Of a stretch of DNA of 64,000 nucleotides, positions 33,334-45,085 are shown piece by piece. Each line of letters starts with the position of its first letter. Within the stretch, counting starts at the first letter, position 1. The DNA is from Plasmodium malariae (taxonomy: Eukaryota; Apicomplexa; Aconoidasida; Haemosporida; Plasmodiidae). Where the stretch lies: the NCBI RefSeq assembly GCF_900090045.1, contig NC_041783.1:770001-834000 (forward strand), in the 5' to 3' direction. The notes under the pieces were generated by a model. The model searched no databases. It was given only the letters and a program-made list of their open reading frames with translations, and was not told the origin of the DNA. A program made the translations under genes and the position numbers.

Positions 33334-36009
33334 TTAGCACCGTTCGAAAATTTTATATAACTGGTTTAACGAGGTCAATTCAATTATATACCCGTTGTTC
33401 GAAAAGGTGTGTGGAATTCTCATCAGATTATTTAATTGAATCATGGGGAAAAAATATTTTTCAAAAACCAAGTTAATGTTTTTAGAGACTGCTAAATGTT
33501 TGTTGACATCAATAACTGTTTCGTCTCCTAGTAAATTGTCAAAAAGGTAGTTTTCATTTTCTGTGTTAGTTGATGATGCTTCTTTTTTCTCATGCGATTT
33601 ATTCATTAACATATTCATTTCGTTTTCCTTTATCATAAGTAGATCATCTTGAAATGTCCATTCCTGGTCATCCAAGAGAGTAATTTTTGAATAAAAATTG
33701 GCTAGTAAATAACATATGCCATTAATACAATTAATTTCATTTTCATAATCAATTTGTGTAGCTAGTCTTAAAAATAAGAGTGGTAAAAATTCTTGTCCAG
33801 GAAAATATTCCCCACAGCATGCGGGAAAAGTTACTACACATCCCTCTTCAATAATGATAGAGAAATAATCGGTATACATTTCTATATATGAATAAAATAG
33901 TTGTTCTAAATCGTTACATATTCTTTCCATATTTTTATGAACATAGTCAGGATTTTCATAATATCCAGAATAATAATTATTCACAGCAACTAGTAACAGA
34001 TCGTATAAAGGTATAGGAGGGTTAAATTTAAAAGGGGGTATTCTACCTATTCTATTTAAAATAGATTGATAAGTTATTTCTTTAATAATTAAAGGCATTT
34101 TTATCATTAATAATTTTTCCTTATATTGAATTAAACTATGAATACTATCAACAGCTCCGACATAAATTGAATTTTTTAAACATTCAGTTAATTCTTTCTT
34201 TTCTTTTTCTTCACATATCTTTTTTAATTTTCTTATACTGGATATATCATCACATTCGCATGTATATTTTCTATTATATCTTGTATTACTAACATGCTTA
34301 TCTACATTTACATTAAATAGAGCAGGTTTCGGTGCTTCCAGCTTTAACACCTCATATTCATTATTATCTTCAAATACTACTAATGACCTGTCCTCCTTGT
34401 TGTTCTTTTTATGCTCCTCTTTTTTCACAAAGTAGTTTGTCAGGGTTATTTGCTTGTGGTCTGTTCTTACTCTTTTGGTATCCACCGCTTTTTTGGTTGT
34501 CTCGCCACTGACGGAGATATTGGGGGTGGTATTTCCTTTCACATTTCCATTCATATTTGAGATGCTACTAGAGGCGCTGGTAAGAGGCTCATTCTTTACA
34601 CCTCCCTTTGCTGATGTTAAGTTGAATGTGGTTTGCATAAGATTTGAAGTGGGCACACCGAAGCATCTAATATTGTACACATTTTTTAAAAAATTTTCAA
34701 TTTTTTTGGATATCAACTGAGCTATTTCTTCCTGGTACAAGAAATGTACTTCTTTTTTAGTAGGATGCACATTAATATCAACAATATCATACTTTAGTCG
34801 TAATGACAAGTACACCCATGGGTAGTTACCCTTTGGTATGAAGTTTGCATACTGGTTTTCACATGTTCTTTTTATAATATTGGATTCAATTAATCTATCA
34901 TTTATAAAAAAAATGTAAGTACCCTTTTTACCGACATATTTAGGAGTACTTATTAAACCATAACATTTAAAAAAGGTCGGAATATTTTCTTTTATAAATA
35001 TACTATTTAACTCTCTAGAAATATTTCTACCATATATCTTTTGTATAACCGATTTCACATTATTCAAGTGCTTTTCATAATTTTCATCCAAGTATTTTTC
35101 CTCTTCTAATATTTTCTTCTCAAATACAGAATAATCTTCAGCTGCATTGGTAATTTTTTCCTCACCATAATTCCCTATGCTATGCTCTGCTTCTTCGTGC
35201 ATTCTCGTACTACTGGCCTGTCCTTCTTCGTGTACCCTTGTACCAACTACATTCGCTTCTTCCCTGACAATACTTTCGAACTTTTCTTTTTTTTTATTTT
35301 TTATAACGTAAATTCCTCCTAGTCCTCCTATGCCCTTACCCATATTTTGCGTGTTCAGGTCAACGGTATTACTTAACCACTTTTTACATGTAAAAGAAAC
35401 ATGCGGGTAATGAATAGCATACTTTTGCAAAACTTCCAAACATCTGTTATATTCATCATTATGATTTAACGTTTTTAATCTTGTTTGCATATTATAAAAT
35501 AAATCATCGAATCGTATTATCGTCCCATCTTTACCTGAACAAATTGTTGGCTCTTTTTGTATTGGTTTTCCATCTTTATAAGTACATGTATAGCAAAACG
35601 GAGAGTTCCTTTTTTTAGTAGTTATTGTTAAATAAGAAACATACGAAATAGATGCTAATGCTTCTCCTCTAAAACCAAATGTCTTGATATTTCTTATATC
35701 CTTATGATTTGTTATCTTACTTGTTGTAAATCTTTCACACACTATTGGTAAATCATCTTTATGTATACCATCCCCATTGTCAATTATCTGTAGAGATTTC
35801 AACCCCCCTTTATTTAAATGAACACTAATACTTGTTGAATTAGCATCGAGACTGTTTTCGATTAACTCTTTCAAAGCGTTACATGGCCTTATTATAACTT
35901 CACCCGCTGCTATTTTGTTTATATCCTCTTCTGCAAGTTTTATTATTCGTCTTTCATCGGAGGGGTTCCCCCTGTTGTTACGATCTCCATTGATGTTGTT
36001 ACTTGTCAT
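33334..36009 (-). CDS. MLH1: DNA mismatch repair protein MLH1
   Basis: MutL-family GHKL ATPase of 891 residues, the common subunit of eukaryotic MutL heterodimers that act after mismatch recognition. N-terminal ATP-site motifs: [11 protein letters not shown] (E48, N52), DNGDGI at 77-82, TTSK at 95-98 and GFRGEAL at 112-118. The transducer domain continues to about 450, with HPTKKEVHF near 420. A low-complexity linker follows, then the C-terminal dimerisation domain from about 610. The protein ends in FERC, the C-terminal tetrapeptide diagnostic of MLH1 that completes the endonuclease site of its PMS partner. That rules out PMS1/PMS2. The linker holds a PCNA-binding-like motif at 520-527. The ATG at 36009 lies some 22 residues before the conserved start. 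Confidence 0.95.
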   Translation of the reverse strand: MTSNNINGDRNNRGNPSDERRIIKLAEEDINKIAAGEVIIRPCNALKELIENSLDANSTSISVHLNKGGLKSLQIIDNGDGIHKDDLPIVCERFTTSKITNHKDIRNIKTFGFRGEALASISYVSYLTITTKKRNSPFCYTCTYKDGKPIQKEPTICSGKDGTIIRFDDLFYNMQTRLKTLNHNDEYNRCLEVLQKYAIHYPHVSFTCKKWLSNTVDLNTQNMGKGIGGLGGIYVIKNKKKEKFESIVREEANVVGTRVHEEGQASSTRMHEEAEHSIGNYGEEKITNAAEDYSVFEKKILEEEKYLDENYEKHLNNVKSVIQKIYGRNISRELNSIFIKENIPTFFKCYGLISTPKYVGKKGTYIFFINDRLIESNIIKRTCENQYANFIPKGNYPWVYLSLRLKYDIVDINVHPTKKEVHFLYQEEIAQLISKKIENFLKNVYNIRCFGVPTSNLMQTTFNLTSAKGGVKNEPLTSASSSISNMNGNVKGNTTPNISVSGETTKKAVDTKRVRTDHKQITLTNYFVKKEEHKKNNKEDRSLVVFEDNNEYEVLKLEAPKPALFNVNVDKHVSNTRYNRKYTCECDDISSIRKLKKICEEKEKKELTECLKNSIYVGAVDSIHSLIQYKEKLLMIKMPLIIKEITYQSILNRIGRIPPFKFNPPIPLYDLLLVAVNNYYSGYYENPDYVHKNMERICNDLEQLFYSYIEMYTDYFSIIIEEGCVVTFPACCGEYFPGQEFLPLLFLRLATQIDYENEINCINGICYLLANFYSKITLLDDQEWTFQDDLLMIKENEMNMLMNKSHEKKEASSTNTENENYLFDNLLGDETVIDVNKHLAVSKNINLVFEKYFFPMIQLNNLMRIPHTFSNNGYIIELTSLNQLYKIFERC

Positions 36010-36089
36010 GTTTAATGCGCATTATACTGTATATGCTGTATTGTGATGTTACTCAAGTATTATTCTGTTGTCGTAATGTTGTACTGCTA

Positions 36090-36248
36090 ACATAGTATAA
36101 TGCGGCTAACATAGTATGATGCGGCTAACATAGTATGATGCGGCTAACATAGTATGATGCGGCTAACATAGTATGATGCGGCTAACATAGAATGATGCGG
36201 CTAACATAGAATGATGGGGCTAACATAGTATGATGCGGCTAACGTAGT
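36090..36248. repeat. 19-bp minisatellite between MLH1 and its upstream neighbour
   Basis: About eight copies of GCTAACATAGTATGATGCG with point variants, filling most of the 249-bp gap between the MLH1 start and the stop of the small upstream gene. It probably lies in the MLH1 5' leader. Confidence 0.9.
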
Positions 36249-36258
36249 ATTATACTGC

Positions 36259-36751
36259 TTATATAATACTGCATTTATTTAATAAAACAAACCTGTTCGC
36301 CGGAAGAAAATTCTTGTGAGCACTTAATTTTTTTTTCAAGTTGTCTTGCTGAGGAAAAGGAAACAGAAACAAATGCGAAAGAATTAAAATGGAACGGAAG
36401 AGGGACGCACAACAAAGTTGGGAAACCACTTCGTAATTATATTTTTCAAAATTGTGCGCTCCTCTGTAAACTTGAACAATTTTAATAAATGAAAAAAAAA
36501 ATAAATAAATAATTTTTCGTACCATACGATGGCGTAAATAAGCAATTATTTACACTATATCCAGACAGATTTATTTTTTTTTTCGTAGTATCTGCCTTCA
36601 TATTAATAATTCCCCGCTCATTATACGCCCAAACTTTCATTTTAAACTGTTCTCCCCTTAACTGTTTTATGTTCTTTGTTTCATTTGCTGTTGTGATGAT
36701 CGTATCGAACAAAAAAAAAAAAAAAAAAAAAAAAAGAAATAAAGGAAGCAT
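36259..36751 (-). CDS. Small hypothetical protein with signal peptide, two or three exons
   Basis: Exon 36523-36751 starts at ATG 36751 with a Phe-rich hydrophobic leader encoded by a poly(T) tract, then a hydrophilic region (KMKVWAYNERGIINM). It ends in phase 1 before GTACGA. Exon 36259-36470 follows a TTCAAG acceptor and reads VYRGAHNFEKYNYE, ending NKCSII. Total 146 residues. An in-frame 81-bp pyrimidine-rich segment (GTGGTT ... CCTCAG) may be a further intron, which would shorten it to 119. The leader suggests secretion or apicoplast import, but the poly(T) coding makes the hydrophobicity less telling. Not recognised. Confidence 0.45.
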
Positions 36752-36820
36752 TTCCCGCTTCTTCACCCATACATGTATGCAAAACTTTATTTTTGTTCAC
36801 GTTAGAACTACCTTCCTTTT

Positions 36821-37332
36821 ATGTTTTCTCCAAAAAGGATAAAAAAATATAATAGTAGATATTTTTTGCCTGTGTTTTTTCTTTTAAGTGGCAATTGTTT
36901 CGTTAATTTTATGTGGACAACGGGAGACAAGAAAGAAATTTTACTTCCCTGTTTTGCTTCTTTATTTAATTTGAAAATTTTACTTTCCTGTTTTGCTTCC
37001 CTATTTAATTTGAAAATTTTACTTTCCTGTTTTGCTTCCCTATTTAATTTGAAAATTTTACTTTCCTGTTTTGCTTCCCTATTTAATTTGAAAATTTTAC
37101 TTTCCTGTTTTGCTTCCCTATTTAATTTGAAAATTTTACTTTCCTGTTTTGCTTCCCTATTTAATTTGAAATTTTCACTTTCCTGTTTTGCTTCCCTATT
37201 TAATTTGAAAATTTATATCATTATTTTTGCGTAAGTATTTTATTTTTTCTTCCGATTTATTTGATTATTTCCCTCCTTTTAAAAGTGAGTATCTCGTTTT
37301 ATGAATCTCTTGCTCATCCTTACGGTGTAATG

Positions 37333-37371
<39 letters not shown>

Positions 37372-38273
37372 CCATATTAGGGGGAGTGACCCCTTTATGT
37401 GTGTAAGTTTATGTATCTTGATGGAATATATATGTATACATTATGTTCATAATTTCATACTTTTTTTTTTTTTATTTTATTTTATTTTAGTTTACTGAAT
37501 ATATATCGTTTAAAAACTTTATGAAGAGAGAAGAATACATGAGAAATTTTGAAATTTCCCCTTCGAACGTGAACTTGTTAAAAAGTATATATGTGCAAGT
37601 ACACTTATATATGTATATGTATGTACGCTTATGCCTATTCGAATTTGTAAAAAATAAGAAAAATTGTTTTTGAGAAAAAGAAACTCCAGATTTTTTTTTT
37701 TTTTTTTTTTTTGTATACCCCATTTTACATAAAAACGTTTATGGAGTATTCCTTGTTGCACTACTAAATTTTTTACTTTTTCGCACCCTGCCATTTTTAC
37801 CCTTTATTTTAATTCATTATTTCACTTCCTTATTTTATTTCACTCCATTATTTTACTCAACTCCATTATTTTACTCAACTCCATTATTTTACTCAACTCC
37901 ATTATTTTACTCAACTCCATTATTTTATTTCACTCCCTTAGTTTACTCAACTCCATTATTTTATTTCACTCCCCTATTTTATTTCACTCCCCTATTTTAT
38001 TTCACTCCCCTATTTTATTTCACTCCCCTATTTTATTTCACTCCCCTATTTTATTTCACTCCCCTATTTTATTTCACTCCCCTATTTTATTTCACTCCCC
38101 TATTTTATTTCACTCCCCTATTTTATTTCACTCCATTATTTTACTCAACTCCATTATTTCATTTCACTGCACCTGCCTTATTTCAGTCCATTATTTTATT
38201 TCTCTTCATTTTATAGCGATTACGCAAACTCGCGACCAACCGTAATCCAATATTTGAAAGAATAAATATTTGA
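36821..38273 (+). CDS. Candidate small membrane protein, four exons with minisatellite introns
   Basis: The best-supported exons are 37286-37326 (SISFYESLAHPYG), 37491-37598 (FTEYISFKNFMKREEYMRNF, then EISPSNVNLLKSIYVQ; poly(T) acceptor ending TTTTAG) and 38217-38273 (RLRKLATNRNPIFERINI, stop). They join in phase 0. A first exon at 36821-36887 (MFSPKRIKKYNSRYFLPVFF) fits in phase 1 and would create one transmembrane segment across the junction. The model totals 90 residues. Intron 1 would contain the 39-bp array at 36938-37215 and intron 3 the 18-bp array at 37835-38165. The unspliced ORF at 36821-37234 is an alternative. The size and single helix recall small mitochondrial proteins, but that is a guess. 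Confidence 0.45.
36938..37215. repeat. 39-bp minisatellite
   Basis: Seven copies of a 39-bp unit starting ATTTTACTTTCCTGTTTTGC. It keeps an open frame (13-residue CFASLFNLKILLS repeat), which makes an ORF of 137 residues. Read here as intronic. Confidence 0.9.
37835..38165. repeat. 18-bp minisatellite with 15-16 bp variants
   Basis: About 18 copies. The core is TATTTTATTTCACTCCCC, flanked by TTACTCAACTCCAT variants on both sides. Strongly strand-asymmetric: the plus strand has almost no G. Confidence 0.9.
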
Positions 38274-38925
38274 AATTTTATAAAGTGCATGAACAATTTG
38301 TCGATTTATATTTTCTGCCTACACCCCATTTATAAAAATAGCTATTTTTAAGAAAATTAATCCTATTTTTCATTTTTTTGCAGATGGGTGGAAAACAAGA
38401 ATATTTAACTCTCCCCCTTTTTATTCATATTTTTACTACATATTTTTCATATTTTTATGTTTTTGTTTTTTGTATTGTCTTTCTTTAGTCCCTCCCCCCT
38501 GCCTGTATTTGTGTCTTGACAAACATATGGGAAGCTTGTTTAAGTGTTCCACATTTTATGTTTCCGTATGTATATGTACATTTGTTTCATTTTGTTTACC
38601 ATTCGAGTAATACCACTTTTTAAACCAAAAGGTAGATGCAGAATATAACTCCCGAACATATATATGTATATAACATCCTTTTTGCAAAGAATAAATCTTC
38701 TGGACACTGTGTGTGTACATTCATGTAGGTATTCACGTATATGGGTGCATCTAGGAATATATGCTCATATAATTATACATACGCACTTGCATAATAACAC
38801 ACATATATACACACTTACACATGTGCATGCGTGTATCGTGCCCGCATGAAGGGGATATACATCCAACGGTGGTAAAAGAAAAGAACATCGAACAGACAGC
38901 GTTGTACAATAAACAAAAATGAAAA

Positions 38926-41900
38926 ATGACAAGTGCAAAAAGTAAATTTGAATTCGCAAGAAATAGATCTACTAATAGTATTAAAGAAAACTTATTATGT
39001 TCTTCTTACATATTAAAGAATTCAGATGGTATCTTAAAAACTAGTAGCCCTTTGGGATATAGTCAAATAAAGCAGTATGATGAAAAGGAGGAAATAAATG
39101 ATTATGTACATAAAGAAAAATTTGCAAACAACATATTTGATTTCATAAATAGTAATGAGGAATTACATAATAATACAAAGTTAAACAACAATTCGTTAAT
39201 CTGTAATGAGTTACAAAAGGAATTTTCAAATGGAATATTTTATGATAAAATCGTTAGTACAAATAAGATTTATAACACTGCTGTTGGTAGTCTTCAAAGC
39301 AATTTTCAAATGAGTAAATTGTCCAATGCTGTCAAATCAATTAAGTTTGAAGAAAATACAAATGTTAAAATACCATCCTATTTGAAGACTTCTCCTCATT
39401 ATGTGTTATATCCCGAGCTGCTTTATTTGCAAGAAAGAGAAGCGGATAATGCGCAAAGGGGATATCAAAAAGAGGAACACAGCGCATCCGAAGGATTGAA
39501 GAGGGATAAAGAGGAAGGAGAAGGAAAGGTAGAGCAAAAAGGGGTAGAAAATGTAGAGCTGTATGGAGCCGAAAAGGCAGAGCGAACGGATGTACCCTTG
39601 AGCACTATCAAGAGTAAGCTGCTCGTCGAGATTAAGGATACAAAGTGCCTGCACAGTTACCTAAAAAACGTTTCACATAACAATTCAACAATCAGAAATA
39701 AAATGTACGAGTACTTTGAACCAGAAAGGAAAAACATGATTGAAGTGTTAAACCCAAATACCATAAATCATAGTCAGCTGTACGAAAAATTATATGATCC
39801 AAGTAACATAATCTTAAGATGCTACAAGAATAGATATGTTTCTAATAACTCAGATCACGAGAACAACGAATTACATACACTTAATATTTTAAAAAAACAG
39901 AAAATGCCAATTATTGAAAAAAATGAGAAAGGAGAAAATATTATCATACAAAATAATCTAAAAAAAAAAAAAATAAATCTACTTGAAAAAGATATAGATG
40001 GTTTGACTTGTGAAACAACGAAGGAAACAAATGTCAAGAAAAAAGAAGAAAATTTTCATATCTCTCTTATAGACACCTCCAATAGAGTAGTTACCTTAAA
40101 AACATTTGATATTAAAAACAATAAAGATCTTAACAAGGGTAAAAGCATTTTTCAAACAAAAAAAAAATTTTTTAAAGATGTACAAGTACAAACGAACGAT
40201 GATGAATGTATGAAGAGAGAAGCATCGCATACCATTGATTCGGACCTTGAGGATGTTATTCATATATTAAATAAAAAGAAATCCGACACAGTTAGCGAAC
40301 CTTCCTTGGGCAAGGTTCATAAGTGCAAAAATGAGGAGAAAGGAGGGGGGCACAATCAAATTACTGCAGCTTTGCTAAGGCAGGAACAAAAAGACAATGA
40401 AGAAAAATTAAAATTTAAAATTTCGTATAACCTGGAAAAGCGTTCAGACGGATGTGACTATACCACCGAGGGTAGCAGCAGCTGGCGGGGTAGCGACAGC
40501 CGGGTGAGTAGCGACAGCCGGGTGAGTAGCGACAGCCGGGTGAGTAGCGACAGCCGGGTGAGTAGCGACAGCCGGGTGAGTAGCGACAGCCGGGTGAGTA
40601 GCGACAGGTGAGTAGCGACAGACGGGTGAGTAGCGACAGACGGGTGAGTAGCGACAGACGGGTGAGTAGCGACAGACGGGTGAGTAGCGACAGACGGGTA
40701 AGTAGCGACATCCATATGAGTAAGGACAGCCGGGTGAGTGGAGGTGGAAACCGTCCAGGTGAAGCATATCCCGAACTTGGTGAACGGAACGAAGAAAAGG
40801 AGCAGAAACGTGAGGAGAAAGAGAAGAATAGTGTTAATAAAAGAGTTCCAGGAGGGAAAAAATTTGATTTTGCTCAGAATATTATAAACTATAATAAGAG
40901 TATTCAAGTGAAAGAATCTCAGAATCTGTTAAACAAAATGAATAACCATCATTCCCCCTTTTTTTTTAAATTTCCTTTAAAATATTATAAATACAATTTT
41001 TCTAATCGATCGAAAATAGAGAAGCAGATGAGTGGCTGTGCACCAATTGGGGGAATGCCAAACGGGGGAGTGTCCATTGTGAAGGTACCCATTCAACAGT
41101 ACTCAGTTAAAGGTGGACAAAATAATAAATTTATCCCCTTCAAAAAGGACATACATGTATTAAACAATGATAATGCAGGAGATTCAATTAAATGTAATAC
41201 CCCTTTTATAATATATGGAGATAAGAAAATAAACAATCCTCTACGTACTGCTGGTATTCTTTCAACTGCTACTGGTGAGAAAGTTTGCCCCCAGTACAAA
41301 GTAATAGGAAAAGGTACGGATGATATCGATTTAAAAATATGCAGAAGACACAGAGATAGGCAAATAAATAGGGATAATTACATACGTAGACATATACATG
41401 GACAAATGAGCGAAGGGTATGAAGAGCAGAACTTTTTAAGAAGCGAAACAGATCCAAGCGAAGAGAGTTACGCTGATAAGGAATATGAGAAATCGAAAAT
41501 TATAAATAAATTTTTATTAAAAAAATTATATATAGAGAAAAAAAAAGAGTTATATGAAAAATTGAAATTTAAAAATACATTTACAAGCTTATTACGGAAT
41601 AGAAGCATACTAAAGGATAGCGGTCTATATCATGCCAATAATTTGCGAAGTATGTATTATGGCAATTATACGAGTAGCGAAGAGGAACTTGACACCGCAC
41701 GTATAAGGAGATACTTGTACAGTGATAGTTGGGGTGGAAATATATGCGCTAGTTCCAATCATCATGGCGATTATAACGATTTTTTATTGAATAATGGGAA
41801 TGGAAAGAAGGATAAGGCAAATAATAGTAGTAATATTTATGCATATCACCCCAACCGTGTCAAAATGTTCTCTTCTGATTTACAGGCATGGGACGAAAAA

Positions 41901-43385
41901 AGCAATATTTGTTTATTTAAAAAAAGAAATTATAGTGAACAAGGAGGAAAGGAAAAAATGTATACGAATCAAAAAAATAATAACTCAGATAGTAAGAAGG
42001 ATCTAAATGTTCATAACAGTAAGGATATTTTTTTAAAAAAAAAATATTTATCATTAGACAAGGAAAAAAAGAAAGTGTATTATTATAACAGCGTTCTTAA
42101 CCCAAATAATGTTGAAAACGATATTGCCAGTTTTTCCCAGGAACCAATGAAAGAAGCAGTTCATAGGAGCTGTATAAATGGTAATAAGAAGGAAAAACAA
42201 AGACATCGATCCTTATCCTATAAAAATAGAGCAGCAAAATTGGACATACTGAAAAAAAGCATTGAATCGTTTAAGAAGTATACTAAGGGGGATGGTACCA
42301 AAAATAAGAGGAAAAAAGAACAAGGCGATGGAGTTACTAATAATATTGATAGCGGTGAGGAAGATGGGGGAAAAAATGGTCATACAGATAAATCCAGGTA
42401 CGATGAGAGCGACTACTCTAGTGATAACGAACAGAATGACATTAGTGAAAAAATGGGATGTAATAAAAATATTTACAAACAACACAGTTATGATGAAGAG
42501 AAAGATCAGAGGGGAAAAAATGATATCTTCAAAATTACCTATAATATTGAGAAAACTTTGTTAAAAGAAAATTCTAGTGTAAAAAAAAAAAATTATACAA
42601 ATGAATGGGATAAATTGAAGAGTACCAACAGTTATATTTATGACAATAATGCAAGTAATAACAACGACTGCAGTGTTAGTGATGTAATAAATAAAAGAGA
42701 AATTTTGAATTTAGGGAATTCTCTGAATGATCCATTAGTTATAGAAGCAGATGCAGATGCAGATGCCATAGACAATAAGAGTGAAGTCCATGTTTTAAGT
42801 ACGATGGCAAAAATCCATCATCGCGCATTGGAAGAGACAGATAAAAAGATAACAAAGAATTACGTAACAGTGGGAAATCAAATTTTAAACAATGATAAGT
42901 ATACAAAGATGAACGAGACAGATCACTATATTAACCACCCTCTTAGAATTAAAGTATCAATAAAGAAGCGAAATGACGAAGAAAAAGCGAACATCAACAA
43001 TAATAAGGATGATACTGGGGAGGATAATAAAACTAACTGTTTTGATATTAATAGCATACTTAATAATCAACAAGAGAGCCCACAGAAAAATGAAAGACGC
43101 TCATTTACAGGTATGAGTAGTTATGGAAGCAAATACGTAAATTCATCATATGAGGAACAAGGAAGCATGAGCGACACGGAGATCGTCAATAGGAAGAATA
43201 CTCAAGTTCTGATGATCGAAAGTGCCGAAAAAAGTAACTGCAACGATGATAGAAGTGATTATACTGATAACAGTGAAAGCAATGATAACAGTGAAAGCAA
43301 TGATAACAGTGAAAGCAATGATAACAGTGAAAACAATGATAACAATGAAGAGCTTGTGTTGCTCACTTTTATTTCATCCGTTTAG
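38926..43385 (+). CDS. Large Plasmodium-type hypothetical protein, frameshifted within its repeat
   Basis: Two long frames, 38926-40611 and 40608-43385, together encode about 1480 residues of hydrophilic, Asn/Lys/Asp-rich protein with no recognised domain and no signal peptide. They meet inside an 18-bp repeat (SDSRVS, then SDRRVS). One unit near 40603 lacks four bases, which creates a TGA in the first frame, while the second frame continues the same repeat and protein style. Either this is a real frameshift, a repeat-length allele or assembly error, or an intron bridges it (the short unit creates AG-GTGAGT). Local coding character is equal on both sides, so a single gene is likely. The C-terminus is a SESNDN repeat; further 3' exons may follow at 43538-43842. 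Confidence 0.65.
40494..40712. repeat. 18-bp coding minisatellite with one 14-bp unit
   Basis: About a dozen copies of AGCGACAG[C/A]CGGGTGAGT, seven of the C type followed by five of the A type. The junction unit (about 40603-40616) is 14 bp and shifts the reading frame. Two diverged copies trail to 40740. Each unit contains GTGAGT, a donor-like hexamer. Confidence 0.92.
43262..43352. repeat. 18-bp coding repeat (SESNDN)
   Basis: Four to five copies of GATAACAGTGAAAGCAAT at the C-terminal end of the large hypothetical protein, ending in an Asn-rich stretch. Confidence 0.85.
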
Positions 43386-43454
43386 TGAAATTGTGTACCA
43401 ATTTTTGTGATATGGCTGTGAATTGCTCCTCTTACGTTTGTACATGTTATTATG

Positions 43455-43485
<31 letters not shown>

Positions 43486-43537
43486 GTGATATGTAATATA
43501 TCATTTATTTATTTTTTCGAACGTTTATAATTTGCAG

Positions 43538-43842
43538 CAGCGTCTAATGCTAGGAATTTCCTCAAGAAAAACGACGGGTTTGGGGGCGGAAATTACTTAA
43601 AATTAAAACAAGCGAATGTGAACGTTATGAAAAGTTGTACAGGTTTGAAGTTATAAGATAATATGGAAATAACAAACAAGATAACAGATAATACAAATCA
43701 TGATTCCAAATATAATTCATCTTCACATGATGGAAGTTTACATAATGGAAGTGCAAAAAAAGAAAAAAGCATTAAATTAAAACATTTGGAACATATTGAC
43801 CGAAATAATTGGGTTAGAAATTTTTTTGGAGATATTGACTGA
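43538..43842 (+). other. Candidate 3' exons after the large hypothetical gene
   Basis: After a TTTGCAG acceptor a phase-1 frame reads SNARNFLKKNDGFGGGNY and continues to NVMKSCT at 43642. A second stretch (43688-43842) reads DNTNHDSKYNSSSHDG and ends NNWVRNFFGDID before TGA. It is in phase if a 45-bp intron is removed, or it can start at its own ATG at 43663 (59 codons). Both are clearly more protein-like than the surroundings. The donor in the large gene is uncertain: its SESNDN repeat offers A-GTGAAA sites in phase 1. Confidence 0.35.
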
Positions 43843-45085
43843 ATGTGCTTCGGTATAGAAGTATATGTTTTGTACCAACGTAGCTGTTGATACATGATTT
43901 TATTTGCGTATTTGTTCACACATGAGCAGAAGTGTATAAACATACATACTCATGTATATATTACACGTGCACATATTATGTGTGTCACCTTACTCTTTTG
44001 GGTAATTTTTAATTTTTTTTTTTTTTTTTGCTGTCCATATGACAATTTGTAGTTATAATCAATTGTTCTGCATATGCGTTTCTGCTTTTTTTAGTGAAAT
44101 AATATTTTTCTCGCGTTATTTGCTTTTTTTTTTGATGTTTTTAAATTACAACTGCATTTGTCCATTGATATTATTCGTCAGTTTTGTTTTTTCGTTTGTT
44201 TTTGTTTCTTCATTTTTATTTTTTCGTTTGTTTTTGTTATTTTGTTTTGTTTCATCTGTTTCGCGTCTTCTGTTCTATTTCTTCTGTTCAATTTCTTCTG
44301 TTCTATTTCTTCTGTTCCGTTTCTTCTGTTCCGTTTCTTCTGTTTTGTTTTTTCTTTTGTTTTTTGTTCCTTATTACCCCTTTCGAAATTTTTTAACTTC
44401 ATTCGTACATGTGGGATAATTGAGAAATTACATTTTTTAAAGAAAATTTGCAGAGGGAAAAATTAATATACATTTTCAAATGTTCAGTTAATAGTTTTTC
44501 AATATTTTTTTCTTATTTGCCTTAAATTCATAAATAGAGTATACAACAAAATCTTCAGAAGATTTATATGTGTTGTGAGCTATATTTATTTTGCTTCTTC
44601 TTTTTTTGGGATTGTCTTAAATGAATAAAAAAGATTAAGTAAAATGTGGAATTAAAGTGCATACCAAATATAAGTAATAAAACAAGACACATGAATGTAT
44701 CAAAAAAAAAAAAAAAAAAAAAAAAATGCAAATGCAAATGCAAATAAAGAAATGACGACGCGAAGAAACACCCAAATGAAGAAGCACATACACAACGAAA
44801 TGAAGAACAACAAAATAAGAACAACAAAATAAGGAACAGCGAAATAAGGAACAACAAAATAAGGAACAACAAAATAAGGAACAGCGAAATAAGGAACAAC
44901 AAAATAAGGAACAACAAAATAAGGAACAGCGAAATAAGGAACAACAAAATAAGGAACAACGAAATAAGGAACAACGAAATGCATATGACAAGTAGAAACG
45001 GCTAAAAAAAAAAGTACAGTTAAATTTGCCAAAGTGGGTAAATAAAAGGAGACCAAATAATAGTAACAAAATAAAAAATTAATTT
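43843..45085. other. Convergent intergenic region with minisatellites
   Basis: Holds a T-rich 14-bp array (about 44265-44345) and a 15-bp array (AAGGAACAACAAAAT, about 44805-44985). Long Ser/Phe or Cys/Ser/Leu ORFs in both strands are repeat shadows. A short A-rich frame near 44538 is not convincing. Confidence 0.5.

Noticed and set aside
33334..36009. Assignment of the mismatch-repair protein as PMS1/PMS2
   Set aside because: The FERC C-terminus and lack of a DQHA(X)2E(X)4E endonuclease motif identify MLH1.
36821..37234. Single-exon protein with seven 13-residue repeats
   Set aside because: The repeat is better explained as intronic, because downstream exons chain in phase without it; not fully excluded.
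44564..45069. Minus-strand ORFs of 118-144 residues rich in Cys, Ser, Phe and Leu
   Set aside because: Generated by a 15-bp array whose length is a multiple of three, so all frames stay open; no ordinary sequence at either end.
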